This document shows positions 8,681 through 19,672 of a stretch of 64,000 bases of DNA, in pieces; positions within the stretch are counted from its first letter, which is position 1; every line of letters starts with the position of its first letter. The translations under genes were made by a program, and so were the position numbers. The notes under the pieces are model-generated. The model did no database searches and was not told where the DNA came from. It was given only the letters and a program-made list of their open reading frames with translations. The stretch comes from Enterovirga rhinocerotis (lineage in GTDB: Bacteria; Pseudomonadota; Alphaproteobacteria; Rhizobiales; Beijerinckiaceae): the NCBI RefSeq assembly GCF_004363955.1, contig NZ_SNZR01000011.1:1736001-1800000 (forward strand), given 5' to 3'.

Positions 8681-8760
8681 CGTCATTGCGGGCGAAGCGA
8701 AGCCGTGCAGCGCGGCCGCCCCCTGGCTTGCTTCGTCGGCTTTGCCTCCTTGCGATGACG
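8681..8760. repeat. Imperfect palindromic intergenic repeat (CGTCATTGCG...TGCGATGACG type)
   Basis: The outer arms CGTCATTGCG and TGCGATGACG and inner GAAGCGAAGC / GCTTCGTCGGCTTTGCC can pair over an 80-bp unit. Elements with these ends are frequent between genes in many alphaproteobacteria (family knowledge). Only one copy is in the window. It sits in the 8585-8830 intergenic stretch just before htpG; nothing else was seen there. Confidence 0.75.
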
Positions 8761-8830
8761 GACAGCCGGATCGCTTGAATCTCGCCTTCCGCGGCGGCAT
8801 ATCGCGGCGAATTCCCAAGGGAGCCCAGCC

Positions 8831-10675
8831 TTGTCCGACACCGAGACCGTCGAACGCCACGCCTTCGGGGCCGAGGTCGAGCAATTGCTCGATCTCGTCG
8901 TCCACGCCCTCTATTCCGACCGCGAGATCTTCCTGCGCGAACTCGTCGCCAACGCGGCGGACGCGACCGACCGGCGCCGCTTCGAGGCGCTGACCGGCAA
9001 GGTGCCCGCCGCGCCGGCCGATGCGAAGATCCGCATCGCGCCCGACAAGGCGGCGCGGACGCTCACCCTCACTGATTCCGGCATCGGCATGACCAAGGAG
9101 GAGCTCGCGGCCAATCTCGGCACCATCGCGCGTTCCGGCACCAAGGCCTTCAGCCGCGCCCTCGCGGCCGATGCCCCGGGCGGAGCCGACAAGCCGAGCC
9201 TGATCGGCCAGTTCGGCGTCGGCTTCTACTCGGCCTTCATGGTGGCGGACCGCGTGGAGGTGACGTCGCGCCACGCGGGCGAGGACGCGGCCTGGACCTG
9301 GGCCTCGGACGGGCGCGGCAGCTACACGCTGGCTCCTGCCGAGAAGGAGGAGGCGGGGACCGAGATCGTCCTGCACCTCAAGAGCGATGCCGACGAGTTC
9401 CTGGAGCCGATCCGCCTCCAGCACATCGTGCGCAAATGGGCCGACCACGTCGCCCTGCCGATCGTGATCGCCAGCGACGGCGAGGAGACGGCCGGCAACG
9501 AGGGCACGGCCCTGTGGCGGAAGCCCAAATCCGAGATCGACGAGGAGGCGTACACGGCCTTCTACCGCCACCTCAGCCACAACTTCGACAAGCCCTGGGC
9601 GACCCTCCATTGGCGTGCCGAGGGCGCGACCGAGTTCGCCGCGCTCCTCTTCGTGCCGAGCATGAAGCCCTTCATGGCCGTCGAGGACGAGCGCCGGAGC
9701 CGCGTGCGGCTGCATGTGCGGCGCATGTTCATCAGCGACGAGGCGGAGCTGCTGCCGCCCTGGCTGCGCTTCGTGCAGGGCGTCGTCGACACGGACGACC
9801 TGCCCCTCAACGTCTCGCGCGAGATGCTGCAGGCGACGCCCGCCCTCGCCCGCATCCGCAAGGCCGTGACGGGCCGCGTCATGACCGAGCTCGGCAACCG
9901 CGCCAAGAACGACGCCGAAGGCTACGCCGCCTTCTTCGAGGCCTTCGGGCCGGTGCTGAAGGAGGGCATCTACGAGGATGTCGAGCGCCGGGCCGAGATC
10001 GCGGGCCTCCTGCGCTTCAAGTCCTCGGCCACCGAGGGCTGGACCAGCCTCGCCGATTACATCGGGCGCATGAAGGACGGGCAGAGCGAGATCTACTATC
10101 TCGTCGCCGACGATCCGGAGGCGCTCGCCCGCTCGCCGCAGCTCGAAGGCTTCAAGGCGCGCGGCCTCGAGGTGCTGCTCCTGTCCGACCATGTCGACGC
10201 CTTCTGGCCCGACCAGCTCCGCGAGTTCGAAGGCAAGGCCCTGCGCAGCATCACCCAGGGCAATCTCGACCTCTCCTCCTTCAAGCCCGAGGGCGAGCCG
10301 GAGGCCGAAAGCGGCGATGTCGGCGCGATCGTCGCGGCGTTGAAGGAGGCGCTCGGCGAGGAGGTGGCGGATGTCCGCGCGACGGACCGCCTCGTCGACA
10401 GCGCGGTGGTGCTGGCCTCCGGCGAGCACGGGCCGGACCTCCAGATGCAGCGGCTCCTGCGCCGGGCCGGCCGCGCCTTCGGGCCGGATCGCGCGGTGCT
10501 CGAGATCAATCCGCGCCACGCGCTGATCCGCGCCCTCGGCGAGCGCGTCGCCGCCGGCACGTCGATTGCCGAGGAAGCACAGACGCTGCTCGACCTCGCC
10601 CGCATCCAGGACGGCGACATCCCGCGCGACCCCGTCGCCTTCGCCCGCAAGGTGGCAGCGGCCCTCGCGGGCTGA
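8831..10675 (+). CDS. htpG: Molecular chaperone HtpG (Hsp90)
   Basis: A 614-residue cytoplasmic ATP-dependent chaperone. The N-terminal GHKL ATPase fold is clear: [17 protein letters not shown] (ATP/Mg Asn and Asp positions kept), [13 protein letters not shown] and the lid/glycine motif [11 protein letters not shown]. The middle domain contains [20 protein letters not shown], with the catalytic-loop Arg. The start is TTG at 8831 ([12 protein letters not shown]); no ATG fits the conserved N-terminus. Compared with E. coli HtpG, the segment after the Asn is A-A-D-A-T-D-R-R-R rather than S-D-A-x-D-K-L, a modest divergence. A single-gene unit. Confidence 0.95.
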   Translation: MSDTETVERHAFGAEVEQLLDLVVHALYSDREIFLRELVANAADATDRRRFEALTGKVPAAPADAKIRIAPDKAARTLTLTDSGIGMTKEELAANLGTIARSGTKAFSRALAADAPGGADKPSLIGQFGVGFYSAFMVADRVEVTSRHAGEDAAWTWASDGRGSYTLAPAEKEEAGTEIVLHLKSDADEFLEPIRLQHIVRKWADHVALPIVIASDGEETAGNEGTALWRKPKSEIDEEAYTAFYRHLSHNFDKPWATLHWRAEGATEFAALLFVPSMKPFMAVEDERRSRVRLHVRRMFISDEAELLPPWLRFVQGVVDTDDLPLNVSREMLQATPALARIRKAVTGRVMTELGNRAKNDAEGYAAFFEAFGPVLKEGIYEDVERRAEIAGLLRFKSSATEGWTSLADYIGRMKDGQSEIYYLVADDPEALARSPQLEGFKARGLEVLLLSDHVDAFWPDQLREFEGKALRSITQGNLDLSSFKPEGEPEAESGDVGAIVAALKEALGEEVADVRATDRLVDSAVVLASGEHGPDLQMQRLLRRAGRAFGPDRAVLEINPRHALIRALGERVAAGTSIAEEAQTLLDLARIQDGDIPRDPVAFARKVAAALAG

Positions 10676-10740
10676 GGGCTCACTCCGTTGCAGGGCAAGG
10701 GCGAGCCCAGAGGGCCGTGGCGAGGCCGCCTTACGTCGTC

Positions 10741-10758
10741 CTTCCCCCTTGCGGGGAA
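10741..10758. terminator. Small hairpin between convergent genes
   Basis: CTTCCCC and GGGGAAG pair around a short loop, 65 bases after the htpG stop and ahead of the convergent hydratase gene's stop at 10800. There is no T-run. It may act as a bidirectional terminator or be a decayed end of a palindromic repeat. Confidence 0.35.
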
Positions 10759-10799
10759 GGGAGGAGCGCCGTCGACGACCGCCCTTGAAGGCTCGCGCG

Positions 10800-11636
10800 C
10801 TACGAGAAGGTCACCGTCGCGCCTGGCAGCGCGAGGCCGCTGAGGCTCGTCGTCCAGGTCTCGCCCTTCTCGACCGGGAAGGCGCGCGTGACGGTGCCGG
10901 TCGAGACGATCTCCCCGGCCGCGAGCGGCGGGCTGTCCCGATCCGCCTCCAGCAGCTCGACGAGATGGCGCAGGGCGACGAGCGGGCCGCCGCAGAGGAC
11001 GTTCTCGGCATAGCCCGTGTCGATCGCCTGCCCGTCCCGACTGAGCGCGATTTCGAAACTCGCGAGCGCCTCGACCCAGGCCGCCTCGGTGCCCGGCTCG
11101 ACCGGTGACGGCTCGCCCGTCAGCAATGCGCCATGGAGTCCGAAGGCCGCGACGGTGTCGGCGGGCGAGAAACGCCAATCGGCGAAGAGGGACTGCACGA
11201 TCTCGAACCCGTGCGAGACGTGGCCGATGCAGCCCATCAGCGCGAGGTCGTCCATGTCGGGGCGCGGAGCCTCGACGAGGTGGAGCATGATCTCCGGCTC
11301 GATCCGCGGCTCGGCGAGACCCGTCAGGTCGAAGCTGACGCCGGGTCCCGCGAGGTCTTGCCGCGTCGTCGCGTAGACATAGCCCCAGATCGGCGCGTGG
11401 ACGTCGTATTCGTCCCAGATGGTGGTGTTGGTGAAGCCGATCTTGCGGCCGATCACCCGCTCGCCCCGCGCCTCGCGCAGCCCCCGCGCGGCGGCCGTCA
11501 CGCGATAGGCTTCGGGCAGGCCGAAGCCGGGATCGCGCGCGGAGAGCGACCCGATCTGCCGCGCCTCGTCGAGGGCGGACAGGAGTTCGCGCGCGGTCGT
11601 GTCGGTCGGAAGCTTCGTCGAGGCGAGGGTGATCAT
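10800..11636 (-). CDS. 2-keto-4-pentenoate hydratase-like (FAH superfamily) enzyme
   Basis: A 278-residue member of the fumarylacetoacetase-like fold that hydrates or decarboxylates 2-oxo-enoates during aromatic-compound breakdown. Visible are GERVIGRKIGFTNTTIW, followed by IWGYVYATT, then EPRIEPEIMLHL (acidic metal-ligand region) and a C-terminal STGTVTRAFPVEKGE. The length fits the MhpD/DmpE-type family. No other meta-cleavage pathway gene is near, so the physiological substrate is unknown. Confidence 0.85.
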   Translation of the reverse strand: MITLASTKLPTDTTARELLSALDEARQIGSLSARDPGFGLPEAYRVTAAARGLREARGERVIGRKIGFTNTTIWDEYDVHAPIWGYVYATTRQDLAGPGVSFDLTGLAEPRIEPEIMLHLVEAPRPDMDDLALMGCIGHVSHGFEIVQSLFADWRFSPADTVAAFGLHGALLTGEPSPVEPGTEAAWVEALASFEIALSRDGQAIDTGYAENVLCGGPLVALRHLVELLEADRDSPPLAAGEIVSTGTVTRAFPVEKGETWTTSLSGLALPGATVTFS

Positions 11637-11821
11637 GGCGGCCCCTTATCACCCGGCTGCCGCCTTCGGAACCGCGCGGCAGCCGTGCTGCCAGGGCAGG
11701 ACGAAGGCGTCGGCCTGTCATTCGCACGTCACGCGATCACGGCTTGCCTCCCCGGCGCGACGGACGATGCCTGTGTCTTCCGGACGCCAGCCGGATCGGG
11801 TGCGCTCCGGTAAGGATTTCC

Positions 11822-13318
11822 ATGTCCGCGGGGGCGGCTTTGGCGGGGACGAAAGACATGGCGCTCATGGCCAAGGGGGAGGCGGCGCGACGGCTGGCCG
11901 GCGCCGTTCTCGGCGCCTGTCTCGCCGGCGCGGCTCTCGGCCCGACGGGGGCAAAAGCGCAGGAGGCGGCGGCGCAGCAGGAGGTCTACGACAACGCGAC
12001 CTCGACCCGGAACGGCGGCGTCGCCGCGTCCTCCATCGCCAACACGCTGCCCCGCCGGGGCGATCCCTACGGCATCCGCCAGACGCTCGCGCGCCACGGC
12101 TTCTCGTTCGACGTGATCTACACGGGCGAGGTTCTCGGCAACGTGAAGGGCGGTCTGCGGCGCGGCTCGCTCTACGGCGGCAAGCTCGAAGCGAACTTCG
12201 CCGGCGATCTCGAAAAGGCGCTCGGCCTGCCGGGCCTCAGCTTCTATGTGAACGCCTTCCAGATCCACCAGACGCGGGGGATCAACCGCAACCTCGTCGG
12301 CAACCTCAACACGATCAGCGCCATCGAAGCCCTGCCCTCGACGCGCCTGTCCGAAGCCTGGCTGGAGCAGAGGCTGTTCGGCGGCCTCGCGAGCATCCGC
12401 TTCGGCCAGCTCGCCGCGGATACCGAGTTCACGATCGCCAATTACAGCCTGCCCTTCATGTCGAGCGACTGGCCGGGCATCATGGCGGACAACCTGCCCG
12501 GCGGCGGGGCCGCCTATCCCTTCGCGACGCCGGGCATCCGCCTCAGGATCGATCCCGACAAGCAAAGCTCCCTGCTCTTCGGCCTCTATAACGGCGACCC
12601 CGCCGGACCCAGCAGCAATCCGGAAACCCGCAACCGCACGGGCACGAACTTTCGCATGAAGGACCCGGCGCTTCTGCTCGCCGAGTACCAGTACCGCACC
12701 AACCAGGGCGACAAGGATACCGGCCTCGCCCGGATCGTGCGCCTGGGCGGCTGGTCCCATCTCGGCCGGTTCGACAGCCAGCGCTTCGACGTGAACGGGC
12801 TCTCGCTCGCCTCGCCCGGCAGCGTCGGGATCGCGGCGCGCTATCGGGGCGACGCCGGCCTCTACGGCATCATCGACCAGCAGCTCTACCGTCCCGAGGG
12901 CGGCTCGCCGAACGACGGCATCGCCATGTTCACCCGGCTCTTCGTGAGCCCCAACGACCGCAACCTGATCGGGCTGTTCTGGGACGCGGGCATCCTCGCG
13001 AGTGGCCTTGTGCCCGGTCGCCCGAACGACCAGTTCGGCGTGACCTTCCTCTATGCGAAGCTCGGCCGCGACGCCGCCGCCTATGACCGCGACTTCGTCG
13101 CCCAGAACGGGCTCGGCCGGTCCAAGGCCTCGGGCGAGCTGTCCGTCGAGTTCAGCTACGTCGCCGAGATCAGGCACGGCTGGACCATCCAGCCGAGCAT
13201 CACCCACGTGGTCCGTCCGGGCGGCGGCCGGGCCCGGATCGAGCCGACGACGGGCCTCGCCCTGCCCCCGCCGAAGGATGCGACGGTGCTCGGGCTGCGG
13301 ACGACAATCTTCTACTGA
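11822..13318 (+). CDS. OprB-type carbohydrate-selective porin
   Basis: A 498-residue outer-membrane beta-barrel protein. The chosen ATG at 11822 has AAGGA about six bases upstream; the other candidate is 11858. A signal peptide follows (LAGAVLGACLAGAALGPTGA then KAQEA). The body has the alternating aromatic/polar strands of OprB, for example FSFDVIYTGEVLGNVKGG and GLYNGDPAGPSSN, and it ends in a strand closing with Phe-Tyr (TIFY), as expected for BAM recognition. The substrate is unknown. It precedes the ZnuD-like receptor by 167 bases, but that gene has its own operator. Confidence 0.85.
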   Translation: MSAGAALAGTKDMALMAKGEAARRLAGAVLGACLAGAALGPTGAKAQEAAAQQEVYDNATSTRNGGVAASSIANTLPRRGDPYGIRQTLARHGFSFDVIYTGEVLGNVKGGLRRGSLYGGKLEANFAGDLEKALGLPGLSFYVNAFQIHQTRGINRNLVGNLNTISAIEALPSTRLSEAWLEQRLFGGLASIRFGQLAADTEFTIANYSLPFMSSDWPGIMADNLPGGGAAYPFATPGIRLRIDPDKQSSLLFGLYNGDPAGPSSNPETRNRTGTNFRMKDPALLLAEYQYRTNQGDKDTGLARIVRLGGWSHLGRFDSQRFDVNGLSLASPGSVGIAARYRGDAGLYGIIDQQLYRPEGGSPNDGIAMFTRLFVSPNDRNLIGLFWDAGILASGLVPGRPNDQFGVTFLYAKLGRDAAAYDRDFVAQNGLGRSKASGELSVEFSYVAEIRHGWTIQPSITHVVRPGGGRARIEPTTGLALPPPKDATVLGLRTTIFY

Positions 13319-13451
13319 GAGTCCCGGCAGGCTCGCCGGGGTCGGACGACAGACCCGGCGACCGCCTCGCGCCGTCGGCGCGTGCCGCTTTTTGGCCACA
13401 CACCGCGTCCCATCGCGCCGCGACCCCTTGAGGCCCGTCATTCTCTATGTG

Positions 13452-13468
13452 ATGTTATGTTGTAACAT
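13452..13468. promoter_or_regulatory. Zur-box-like palindrome upstream of TonB receptor
   Basis: A perfect inverted repeat, ATGTTA-N5-TAACAT, 18 bases before the ATG of the TonB receptor gene. Its halves match those of proteobacterial Zur operators (ATGTTATA..TATAACAT type). AT-rich DNA here stands out from the GC-rich surroundings. Zur binding is inferred from the motif plus the ZnuD-like product. The site is so near the start that a repressor bound here would overlap the transcript start. Confidence 0.6.
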
Positions 13469-13485
13469 TTAGAGACCCTGTCGCG

Positions 13486-15717
13486 ATGACGCCCCGCTCC
13501 TCAGCCCTCTCACTCGCCACCCTGGCTCTGCTCGGATTGTCCGCGACCGATGCGACCGCCCAGGGCGCCGCCCTGCCCCCGGTCGTCGTCACCGAGCCCG
13601 CGCGGCCGAAGCCGGTCCGCCGGGCCGTGGCCTCTCCGGCCGCCCCTTCCGCGGCCGCAAGGGCCCAGCGACAGGCGTCGGAGCGGGCGAGCGCCAGGGC
13701 CGCCGCCCGGCCCCGTGCGGCGCCGGCCGCGCCGCCGGCCTCCGCGCCCGCTGCGACGAGCACAGCCGCAGCGAGCGATTTCCAGGATCCGACGCTCGTC
13801 ACCCGCACCCAGATCGAGCGGACCATGCCGACGACGATCGGCGGCGCGCTCGCCGACCGGCCCGGGGTCTCGACGACGGGCTACGCCCCGGGCAGCGCGG
13901 AGCGGCCGATCCTGCGCGGCCTCGATTCGGAGCGCGTCCGCATCCAGGAGAACGGCCTCGGCTCGCACGACGTCTCGGCGCTCGGCGAGGATCACGCCGT
14001 GCCGATCAACCCGCTCGTGCAGGATCGGATCGAGATCGTACGCGGCCCCGAGGCCCTGCGCTACGGCTCCCAGGTCGTCGGCGGCATCGTCAACGCCGAG
14101 AACAACCGCATCCCGACCTTCATTCCGCAGGGCGGCTATCAGGGCCGCGTGCTCGCGGGCTACGCGACCGGCAGCAATGCCAGCACGGTGGCCGCGAGCA
14201 TGGATGCCGGGGCCAACGGCGTCGCCATCCATGCCGACGGCTTCCGCAGCCAGAGCGACGATTACCGCACGCCGCGCGGGCGGCAGTTCAACTCCGCCGG
14301 CCGCAGCGAAGGCGGCGCGATCGGCATCTCCCTCATCGGCGATGGCGGCTTCATCGGCATCGGCGCGAGCCATTCCTACTCGGTCTACGGCATCCCCGGC
14401 GGCGAGGCGGCCGAGGGACGCACGAAGCTCAATCCCGTGCAGGAGAAGGTCTATGCCCGCGGCGAGCGGCGCTTCGAGGCCGGCCCCTTCTCGGCCTTCC
14501 GCTTCTGGCTCGGCTCCTCCACCTACCGCCACGACGAGACGAGCCTGAACGACGAGGGGTTCCGCCAGATCGGCGCCACCTTCCGCAACCGCGAGGTCGA
14601 GGCGCGGGCCGAACTCGACCACGTTCCGGTCGAGACCGGGATCGGCATCCTCAAGGGCACCGTCGGCATCCAGGCGGGCCGTTCGCGCATCGGCACCGCG
14701 GGCGAGGCGGGCGGGCTGCTCTCGCCCGCCAATTCCCGCACCCTCGCGGGCTACCTCGTCGAGGAGCTGTCGCTCGGCGGCGGTCTGAAGGTCCAGGCCG
14801 CCGGGCGGATCGAGACGACGCGGGTCAACGGCCTCGCCGGGCTCTATCCCGCCGATTACCTGCCGGGCGGGGGCGTCGACGAGCCCTCGTCCTACCATTC
14901 CTCGCGCCGCTTCACCGCCGGCAACGCCGCGCTGGGTCTCGTCCAGGCCCTGCCCTACGGCTTCGAGGCGAGCCTGACGGCGCTCCATTCCGAACGCGCG
15001 CCGACGGCGCAGGAACTCTATTCGCGCGGCGCGCACGAAGCGACGGCGACCTTCGTGATCGGCGATCCCAACCTCAAGCTCGAGCGTGCCCAGAGCCTCG
15101 AGATCGGCCTGCGCCGCAAGGAAGGCGCCTTCCGGCTGGACGCCACCGCCTTCTACACGCGCTATCGCGGCTTCATCGCCAAGGTGCCGACGGGCGCGAC
15201 CTGCGACGACGATTTCTCGACCTGCGGCAGCGGGGACGAGCTGACCCAGGTCCTCGTCCGGCAGATGGACGCGACGTTCTGGGGCGCGGAGATCGCGGGC
15301 CAGCTCGACCTCTTCACCCTGCCGATGGGCGTCTTCGGGATCGAAGGGCAATACGACTTCGTCCATGCGAGCTTCGGCAAGGCGGGACCCGTGCCCCGCA
15401 TTCCCGCGCATCGTCTCGGCGGCGGCGTCTTCTGGCGCGACGGCGGCTGGTTCGCGCGGGTGAACCTGCTCCACGCCTTCGACCAGAACCGCCCCGGCCC
15501 CTACGACACGCCGACGAAGGGCTGGAACAACCTGCGCGCCGAGCTCAGCTACACGCAGCAGCTCGACCGGGCGGCGACGAGCCTGCGCGAGATCACGCTC
15601 GGCGTGCGGGGCAACAACCTCCTCGACGACGACATGCGCAACGCCGCCTCCTTCCGGAAGGATCTCATCCTCCTGCCCGGCCGCACGGTCAGCCTGTTCG
15701 TCAGCGCGAAGTTCTGA
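13486..15717 (+). CDS. TonB-dependent outer-membrane receptor, ZnuD-like
   Basis: A 743-residue outer-membrane transporter powered by TonB. The signal peptide is [20 protein letters not shown], cut near ATAQ. A low-complexity Pro/Ala/Arg linker of ~70 residues is followed by a plug domain: [36 protein letters not shown], then [18 protein letters not shown]. The rest is a beta-barrel ending in SLFVSAKF. The plug wording resembles the ZnuD (zinc) group more than siderophore receptors, and a Zur-like site precedes the gene. A Cys pair, [14 protein letters not shown], lies in an extracellular loop, a plausible metal-capture site. It overlaps the convergent cysG by 17 bases. Confidence 0.85.
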   Translation: MTPRSSALSLATLALLGLSATDATAQGAALPPVVVTEPARPKPVRRAVASPAAPSAAARAQRQASERASARAAARPRAAPAAPPASAPAATSTAAASDFQDPTLVTRTQIERTMPTTIGGALADRPGVSTTGYAPGSAERPILRGLDSERVRIQENGLGSHDVSALGEDHAVPINPLVQDRIEIVRGPEALRYGSQVVGGIVNAENNRIPTFIPQGGYQGRVLAGYATGSNASTVAASMDAGANGVAIHADGFRSQSDDYRTPRGRQFNSAGRSEGGAIGISLIGDGGFIGIGASHSYSVYGIPGGEAAEGRTKLNPVQEKVYARGERRFEAGPFSAFRFWLGSSTYRHDETSLNDEGFRQIGATFRNREVEARAELDHVPVETGIGILKGTVGIQAGRSRIGTAGEAGGLLSPANSRTLAGYLVEELSLGGGLKVQAAGRIETTRVNGLAGLYPADYLPGGGVDEPSSYHSSRRFTAGNAALGLVQALPYGFEASLTALHSERAPTAQELYSRGAHEATATFVIGDPNLKLERAQSLEIGLRRKEGAFRLDATAFYTRYRGFIAKVPTGATCDDDFSTCGSGDELTQVLVRQMDATFWGAEIAGQLDLFTLPMGVFGIEGQYDFVHASFGKAGPVPRIPAHRLGGGVFWRDGGWFARVNLLHAFDQNRPGPYDTPTKGWNNLRAELSYTQQLDRAATSLREITLGVRGNNLLDDDMRNAASFRKDLILLPGRTVSLFVSAKF

Positions 15718-17194
15718 GCGCGGTCGTCGCCGCCGCGCCGAAAGGCTCGGCGGCGGCCTGAGCCGGGGCGCTCGGCGCGTTGCGCAGCGCCTCGCCGATC
15801 AGGACGATCACCGGGCGCCCCTCCGGCAGGCCGATCCCCGCCTCGGCGAGGGATGCGAGCGTGCCGCATTCGCTCGCGGCACCGGGGCGGGAGACGTCGC
15901 TCATGGCGATGGCGGGGGTCGCCGCCGCCAGCCCCTGCGCGATCAGCCGCTTCGCCAGCGCCGCGGCCGTCCTTCGCGCCATATAGACGACGAGCGTCGC
16001 GCGCGGATCGGCGAGGGCTGCGAAGTCGAGATCGTCCGGCAGCCGGCCGGAGCGGTCATGCCCGGTCACGAACTGCACCCGCCGCGCGTGGTCGCGATGG
16101 GTCAGCGAGGTGGCGAGGGCAGCACTCGCGGCACTCGCCGTCGTCACGCCGGGCACGATGCGAACGGGCACGCCCGCCTCCTGGCAGGCGGAAACCTCCT
16201 CGCCGGTCCGCCCGAAGATCGCCGGATCGCCGCCCTTCAGCCGCACGACGCGCTCTCCCGCGAAAGCGAGATCGACGAGAAGGGCCGAGATGTCCTCCTG
16301 GCGGCAGGAGGCGCCGTGCCCCTCCTTGCCGACATGGACCCGGCGGGCCTCGCGCCGGCCGAGTTCCAGGATGCCCGGGGTGACGAGGCGATCGTAGACG
16401 ATGACGTCGGCCGCCTGGAGCTCCCGCATCGCCTTCAGCGTCAGCAGCTCGGGATCGCCCGGCCCCGCGCCGACGATCACGACCTCGCCGATCCGTCCGG
16501 GTCCGTCGGAACCCGGCCCGACGGCGGCGGCCATCCGTTCGAGCGCCGCACCCTGCTCCCGTTCGTCCAGCGTCGAGGACAGGGATGCGTCGGCGAAACG
16601 CTCCCAGAACGCGCGCCGGTCGGTCCTCGCCGGCAGCAACGCCCTGAGCCGCTCGCGAAAAGCCTTCGCCGAGCGCGACCAGGAGGCGACGGAGGCCGGC
16701 ACAACCGCCTCGATCCGGCGACGGATCGCCTGGCCGAGGATCGGCGCCGCCCCGTCCGTCATGATGCCGATCACGACCGGCGAGCGGTTGACGATGGTGC
16801 CGAACTGGAAGTCGCAGAAGGCGGGCCGATCGATCACGTTGAGGAGGAGGCCGCGCTCCCGCGCCGCCTCCCGCAGCCGGAAAGCCTCGTCCGGTTCGTC
16901 GATGTCGGCCACGACCAGCGCCGCGCCGTCGAGGTCGCCCGGCTCCCAGGTGCGCCGCGCGACCCGGATCGCCTCGTTCGCCGCCGCGAGAGCGAGCAGA
17001 TCCGGATGCGGCGCCTCTGCGATCACCTCGACCCGCGCGCCGGCGGCGGCGAGGAGCTCGGATTTCCAGACGACCGGCTCGGCGCCTCCGACCATGACGA
17101 CGCGCCGGCCCGCGAGATCGACGAAGACCGGCAGCTTCGCGAGGGGCGCCAGCCTCGGCGGCGCAGCGATGACGGGAGCGACGGGAAAGGACAT
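15701..17194 (-). CDS. cysG: Siroheme synthase CysG (Met8-like dehydrogenase/ferrochelatase plus uroporphyrinogen-III C-methyltransferase)
   Basis: A 497-residue two-domain enzyme. Residues ~15-210 are the precorrin-2 dehydrogenase/ferrochelatase part ([16 protein letters not shown], then [19 protein letters not shown]). Residues ~225-470 are the SAM-dependent methyltransferase: [17 protein letters not shown], then [30 protein letters not shown] and [12 protein letters not shown]. It converts uroporphyrinogen III to precorrin-2 and on to siroheme, the sulfite/nitrite reductase cofactor. It lies 57 bases after the hydrolase gene on the same strand, with the sulfate transporter operon beyond on the other strand. 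The start MSFPVAPV at 17194 was preferred; an ATG at 17206 is also possible. Confidence 0.93.
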   Translation of the reverse strand: MSFPVAPVIAAPPRLAPLAKLPVFVDLAGRRVVMVGGAEPVVWKSELLAAAGARVEVIAEAPHPDLLALAAANEAIRVARRTWEPGDLDGAALVVADIDEPDEAFRLREAARERGLLLNVIDRPAFCDFQFGTIVNRSPVVIGIMTDGAAPILGQAIRRRIEAVVPASVASWSRSAKAFRERLRALLPARTDRRAFWERFADASLSSTLDEREQGAALERMAAAVGPGSDGPGRIGEVVIVGAGPGDPELLTLKAMRELQAADVIVYDRLVTPGILELGRREARRVHVGKEGHGASCRQEDISALLVDLAFAGERVVRLKGGDPAIFGRTGEEVSACQEAGVPVRIVPGVTTASAASAALATSLTHRDHARRVQFVTGHDRSGRLPDDLDFAALADPRATLVVYMARRTAAALAKRLIAQGLAAATPAIAMSDVSRPGAASECGTLASLAEAGIGLPEGRPVIVLIGEALRNAPSAPAQAAAEPFGAAATTALRTSR

Positions 17195-17251
17195 GCGCAG
17201 CCCCAAGCAAGGGCTGCGCCGACGCGGCGACGAAGCGTGCCGCGCACCCGA

Positions 17252-19453
17252 TCAGCGCGCGGCGGGGCTGCCGGCAGGCGGCTCGACGGCCGGCACGACC
17301 GGACCGGATGGCGACGGCGCGGAGCCCTCGGCCGCCGGAGCGGTCAGGTCCGTGATCTCGTCGAGAACCAGCTGGTTCATGGCGCAGATGAAGGAGGAGA
17401 GCATGTAGCCGTCATGCCGGGCGAGCGCGGTGTCGAAGGCGCGCAGGTTCCAGAAGGGATCGTTCGCCCGCGTGATCGGCGCGAGGCCGGCCTTGTCGAA
17501 GCCGTGCTGGAACAGGAGCGCGGGCGCCGCCTCCCCGGCATCGGAACTCGCCCAGAACGTGCTGCGGCGGTTTCCGTCGCGCGCGGCCTGTTTTTGGCGC
17601 GCGAGGCCGAGCCAGCCGCGGGCCTCGGGGCAGGTCGCGGAGGGCGAGACGATCTCGCCGTAATCGACCGGGATCTCACGCGGATCGTCGAGCCGGCTCG
17701 CCTTGCGCGGCGCCCCGTCGCCGCGTCCGCGCAGCTCGTGCGTGGTCCCGAAAGGCCGGCCCGAGAAGAAATCGTCCGAGCCGCGCGGCGAGGCGGCCCG
17801 CCCCCGCGGCGCGCGCGGCGGATCGAGATGGCCGATCGTGCGGGTCTGCTCCGGATCGGTCTGCTGGAACGGCGCGAAGCGGAGGAGATCGACGAGGCCG
17901 CGGGCCGCCTTCCGGGAGAGGCCCGCCTCGCGATCGTCGCAGGCGTCGCGTGGATCCTCGCGGGTCAGCACCCGCTCGATCGTGTCGGAGACGGGCCGGA
18001 AATCGAACTTGAAGGCCGGGAAGAGATCGTAGGTCGCCCAGTCATAGGCGACGCCGCGCCGAGCGAGAATCTGCGTCTCCTGCAGCTTGTTCCGTTCGAT
18101 CTGCGCAGCCGCGTCGCGGGCGTGACGCGAGGCGCAGTCGAGTTCGCGCGAGCCGCCGGGGGGCCAGTCGCGTGCCGCTGTCGCGGCGATCACCGTCGGA
18201 CGCTGATCGTCGCGGAAGAAGTGGTGGCCGGCCTCGTAATCCAGCCTCCGCTCGGAGGGGCTGAAGGAGATCCGCCGCCAGACGGCGCGCTGGATGTCGG
18301 TCCATTTGGTCGCCTCCGACGCGGGGTTGATGAGCACGACGAGGTCGCCGAGCGCGGGGGGCAGATAATGGCCCGGCACATGCCGCGAGACCTGCTTGAT
18401 GAGGTCGTCGCGCAGGGCCGCCGCCAGCATGTTGCCGCCGAGCGAATGGCCGAAGACGATCATGCGGTGCGGGCTGCGCGCCGGCAGCCCTATCTCCGAG
18501 GGCGCCCCCGCGAGGCCGAGCGTCTGCTCGATCGCCCGCAGGCCCGCGAAGACGGAGGGCGCCACGGCCTCGCTCACGGGCTTGCGGTCGAACAGGGTCG
18601 GGATCGCGAGAAGCTGGCCGATCCAGGCTCCGGCATGGCCGAAGCTGCGCTGGAGCCTCGCCTCGTCGGTGCGCGCCCCGCGCCAGCCGACGAAGACGGC
18701 CGTCACGCGGCGCTTCGGCTCGTCGGGATGGGCCGCCTCGCGGTCGGCCAGGAAGCGCGCGGCATGGGCGGCGTAGTGGCGGAATTCCGAGACGTTGGAA
18801 TCGCCGAGGCCCGAATTGTGCCGCCAGCCATGGACGAAGACCATCACGTAATGCGGCCCACCGTTGCAGGTGCCCGTCCGACGCCGCCCGCACAGGTGAT
18901 CGAGCAGGGCCTCGAGCTGGTACTGGCTGCCGCGCGAGACAGGGCCGTAGCCCTCGTCGACGCAGCCCGGCACGGCGCCGGAGCAGCGGTTTCGCAGCGC
19001 GAAAGGCTTGCCGTCCTCCTGGAACTCCAGAAAGGCGAGGTCGTAGCTCAAGGCGCGCTCCTCGCCCGTCGGGCCGCGATAGCCCGGCAGGACATGGCGC
19101 TGGATGGAGCAGGCGAGCCGCGCCCGCCAATCCGGCCCGTGGCTTCGGATGGCCGCGACCTCGTCATTGGCGACGAAATGCGGATCGCCGGGCCGCGCCG
19201 GCCGCGCGAGGACATCCCAGCCGGCCTCCCCGCCCCCGAAACAGAGGTCGGAGCGCGGATCGAGCGAGCGGTTCGCGACGCCGATGGGGGCCGAGTACCA
19301 GAGGTTCCCGAGCGCGAGCAGCACCACCGCGGCGATGACGGCGACGAACGCACCCTGCGCGAGGCGCACGACGAGGCGCCAGGCCCGGTAAGGCAAAGAC
19401 AGGAGCGCCCGCAGAACGTCGCGGGCGGCAGTCGAACGGGGGAGCAACCGCAT
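17252..19453 (-). CDS. Membrane-anchored alpha/beta-hydrolase-fold protein of unknown function
   Basis: A 733-residue protein. One N-terminal membrane segment ([18 protein letters not shown], residues ~35-53) anchors it, probably with the body in the periplasm. A hydrolase-like core follows: [14 protein letters not shown] (oxyanion region) near residue 205 and the nucleophile elbow [11 protein letters not shown] near residue 325, then [14 protein letters not shown]. Possible acid and His residues lie further on. The last ~250 residues match no domain known to me and end in a Pro/Ala-rich tail. Several Cys residues are present. The substrate is unknown; lipase/esterase or serine peptidase activity is inference from the GxSxG motif. 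Confidence 0.7.
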   Translation of the reverse strand: MRLLPRSTAARDVLRALLSLPYRAWRLVVRLAQGAFVAVIAAVVLLALGNLWYSAPIGVANRSLDPRSDLCFGGGEAGWDVLARPARPGDPHFVANDEVAAIRSHGPDWRARLACSIQRHVLPGYRGPTGEERALSYDLAFLEFQEDGKPFALRNRCSGAVPGCVDEGYGPVSRGSQYQLEALLDHLCGRRRTGTCNGGPHYVMVFVHGWRHNSGLGDSNVSEFRHYAAHAARFLADREAAHPDEPKRRVTAVFVGWRGARTDEARLQRSFGHAGAWIGQLLAIPTLFDRKPVSEAVAPSVFAGLRAIEQTLGLAGAPSEIGLPARSPHRMIVFGHSLGGNMLAAALRDDLIKQVSRHVPGHYLPPALGDLVVLINPASEATKWTDIQRAVWRRISFSPSERRLDYEAGHHFFRDDQRPTVIAATAARDWPPGGSRELDCASRHARDAAAQIERNKLQETQILARRGVAYDWATYDLFPAFKFDFRPVSDTIERVLTREDPRDACDDREAGLSRKAARGLVDLLRFAPFQQTDPEQTRTIGHLDPPRAPRGRAASPRGSDDFFSGRPFGTTHELRGRGDGAPRKASRLDDPREIPVDYGEIVSPSATCPEARGWLGLARQKQAARDGNRRSTFWASSDAGEAAPALLFQHGFDKAGLAPITRANDPFWNLRAFDTALARHDGYMLSSFICAMNQLVLDEITDLTAPAAEGSAPSPSGPVVPAVEPPAGSPAAR

Positions 19454-19672
19454 CCGAGCTCTCCAGGCCGGAACCCGTCGAGGCGGAGCGAACCACGAAG
19501 CAAGGGGCTGCGCAAGGCGGCGACGCGCGCGGATCCGCCATTCGGTCGCGCAGCCTTAAGGCGCCATCGAACTTCTTGCGACCTTCGCGCTTTATTTCGG
19601 GCCCGGGCCGTTCGGCTCGGGCACCCTCGATTGACCGGCCCTCCAGGGGCCGACGCTGAAAGGGACCGGGCC

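Noticed and set aside
8129-10519. A 796-residue open frame on the minus strand through htpG
   Set aside because: Only the last ~150 codons look like a protein; the rest is the complement of the clear HtpG gene and reflects GC bias.
16058-19672. Very long plus-strand open frame upstream of sbp
   Set aside because: It is antisense to cysG and the hydrolase, both with strong motifs. The Sbp signal peptide begins at 19673.
19454-19672. SAM-type or other riboswitch before the sulfate transporter
   Set aside because: The 219-base leader was read for SAM-II-like and other sulfur-related motifs; only a GC hairpin was found and no conserved core.
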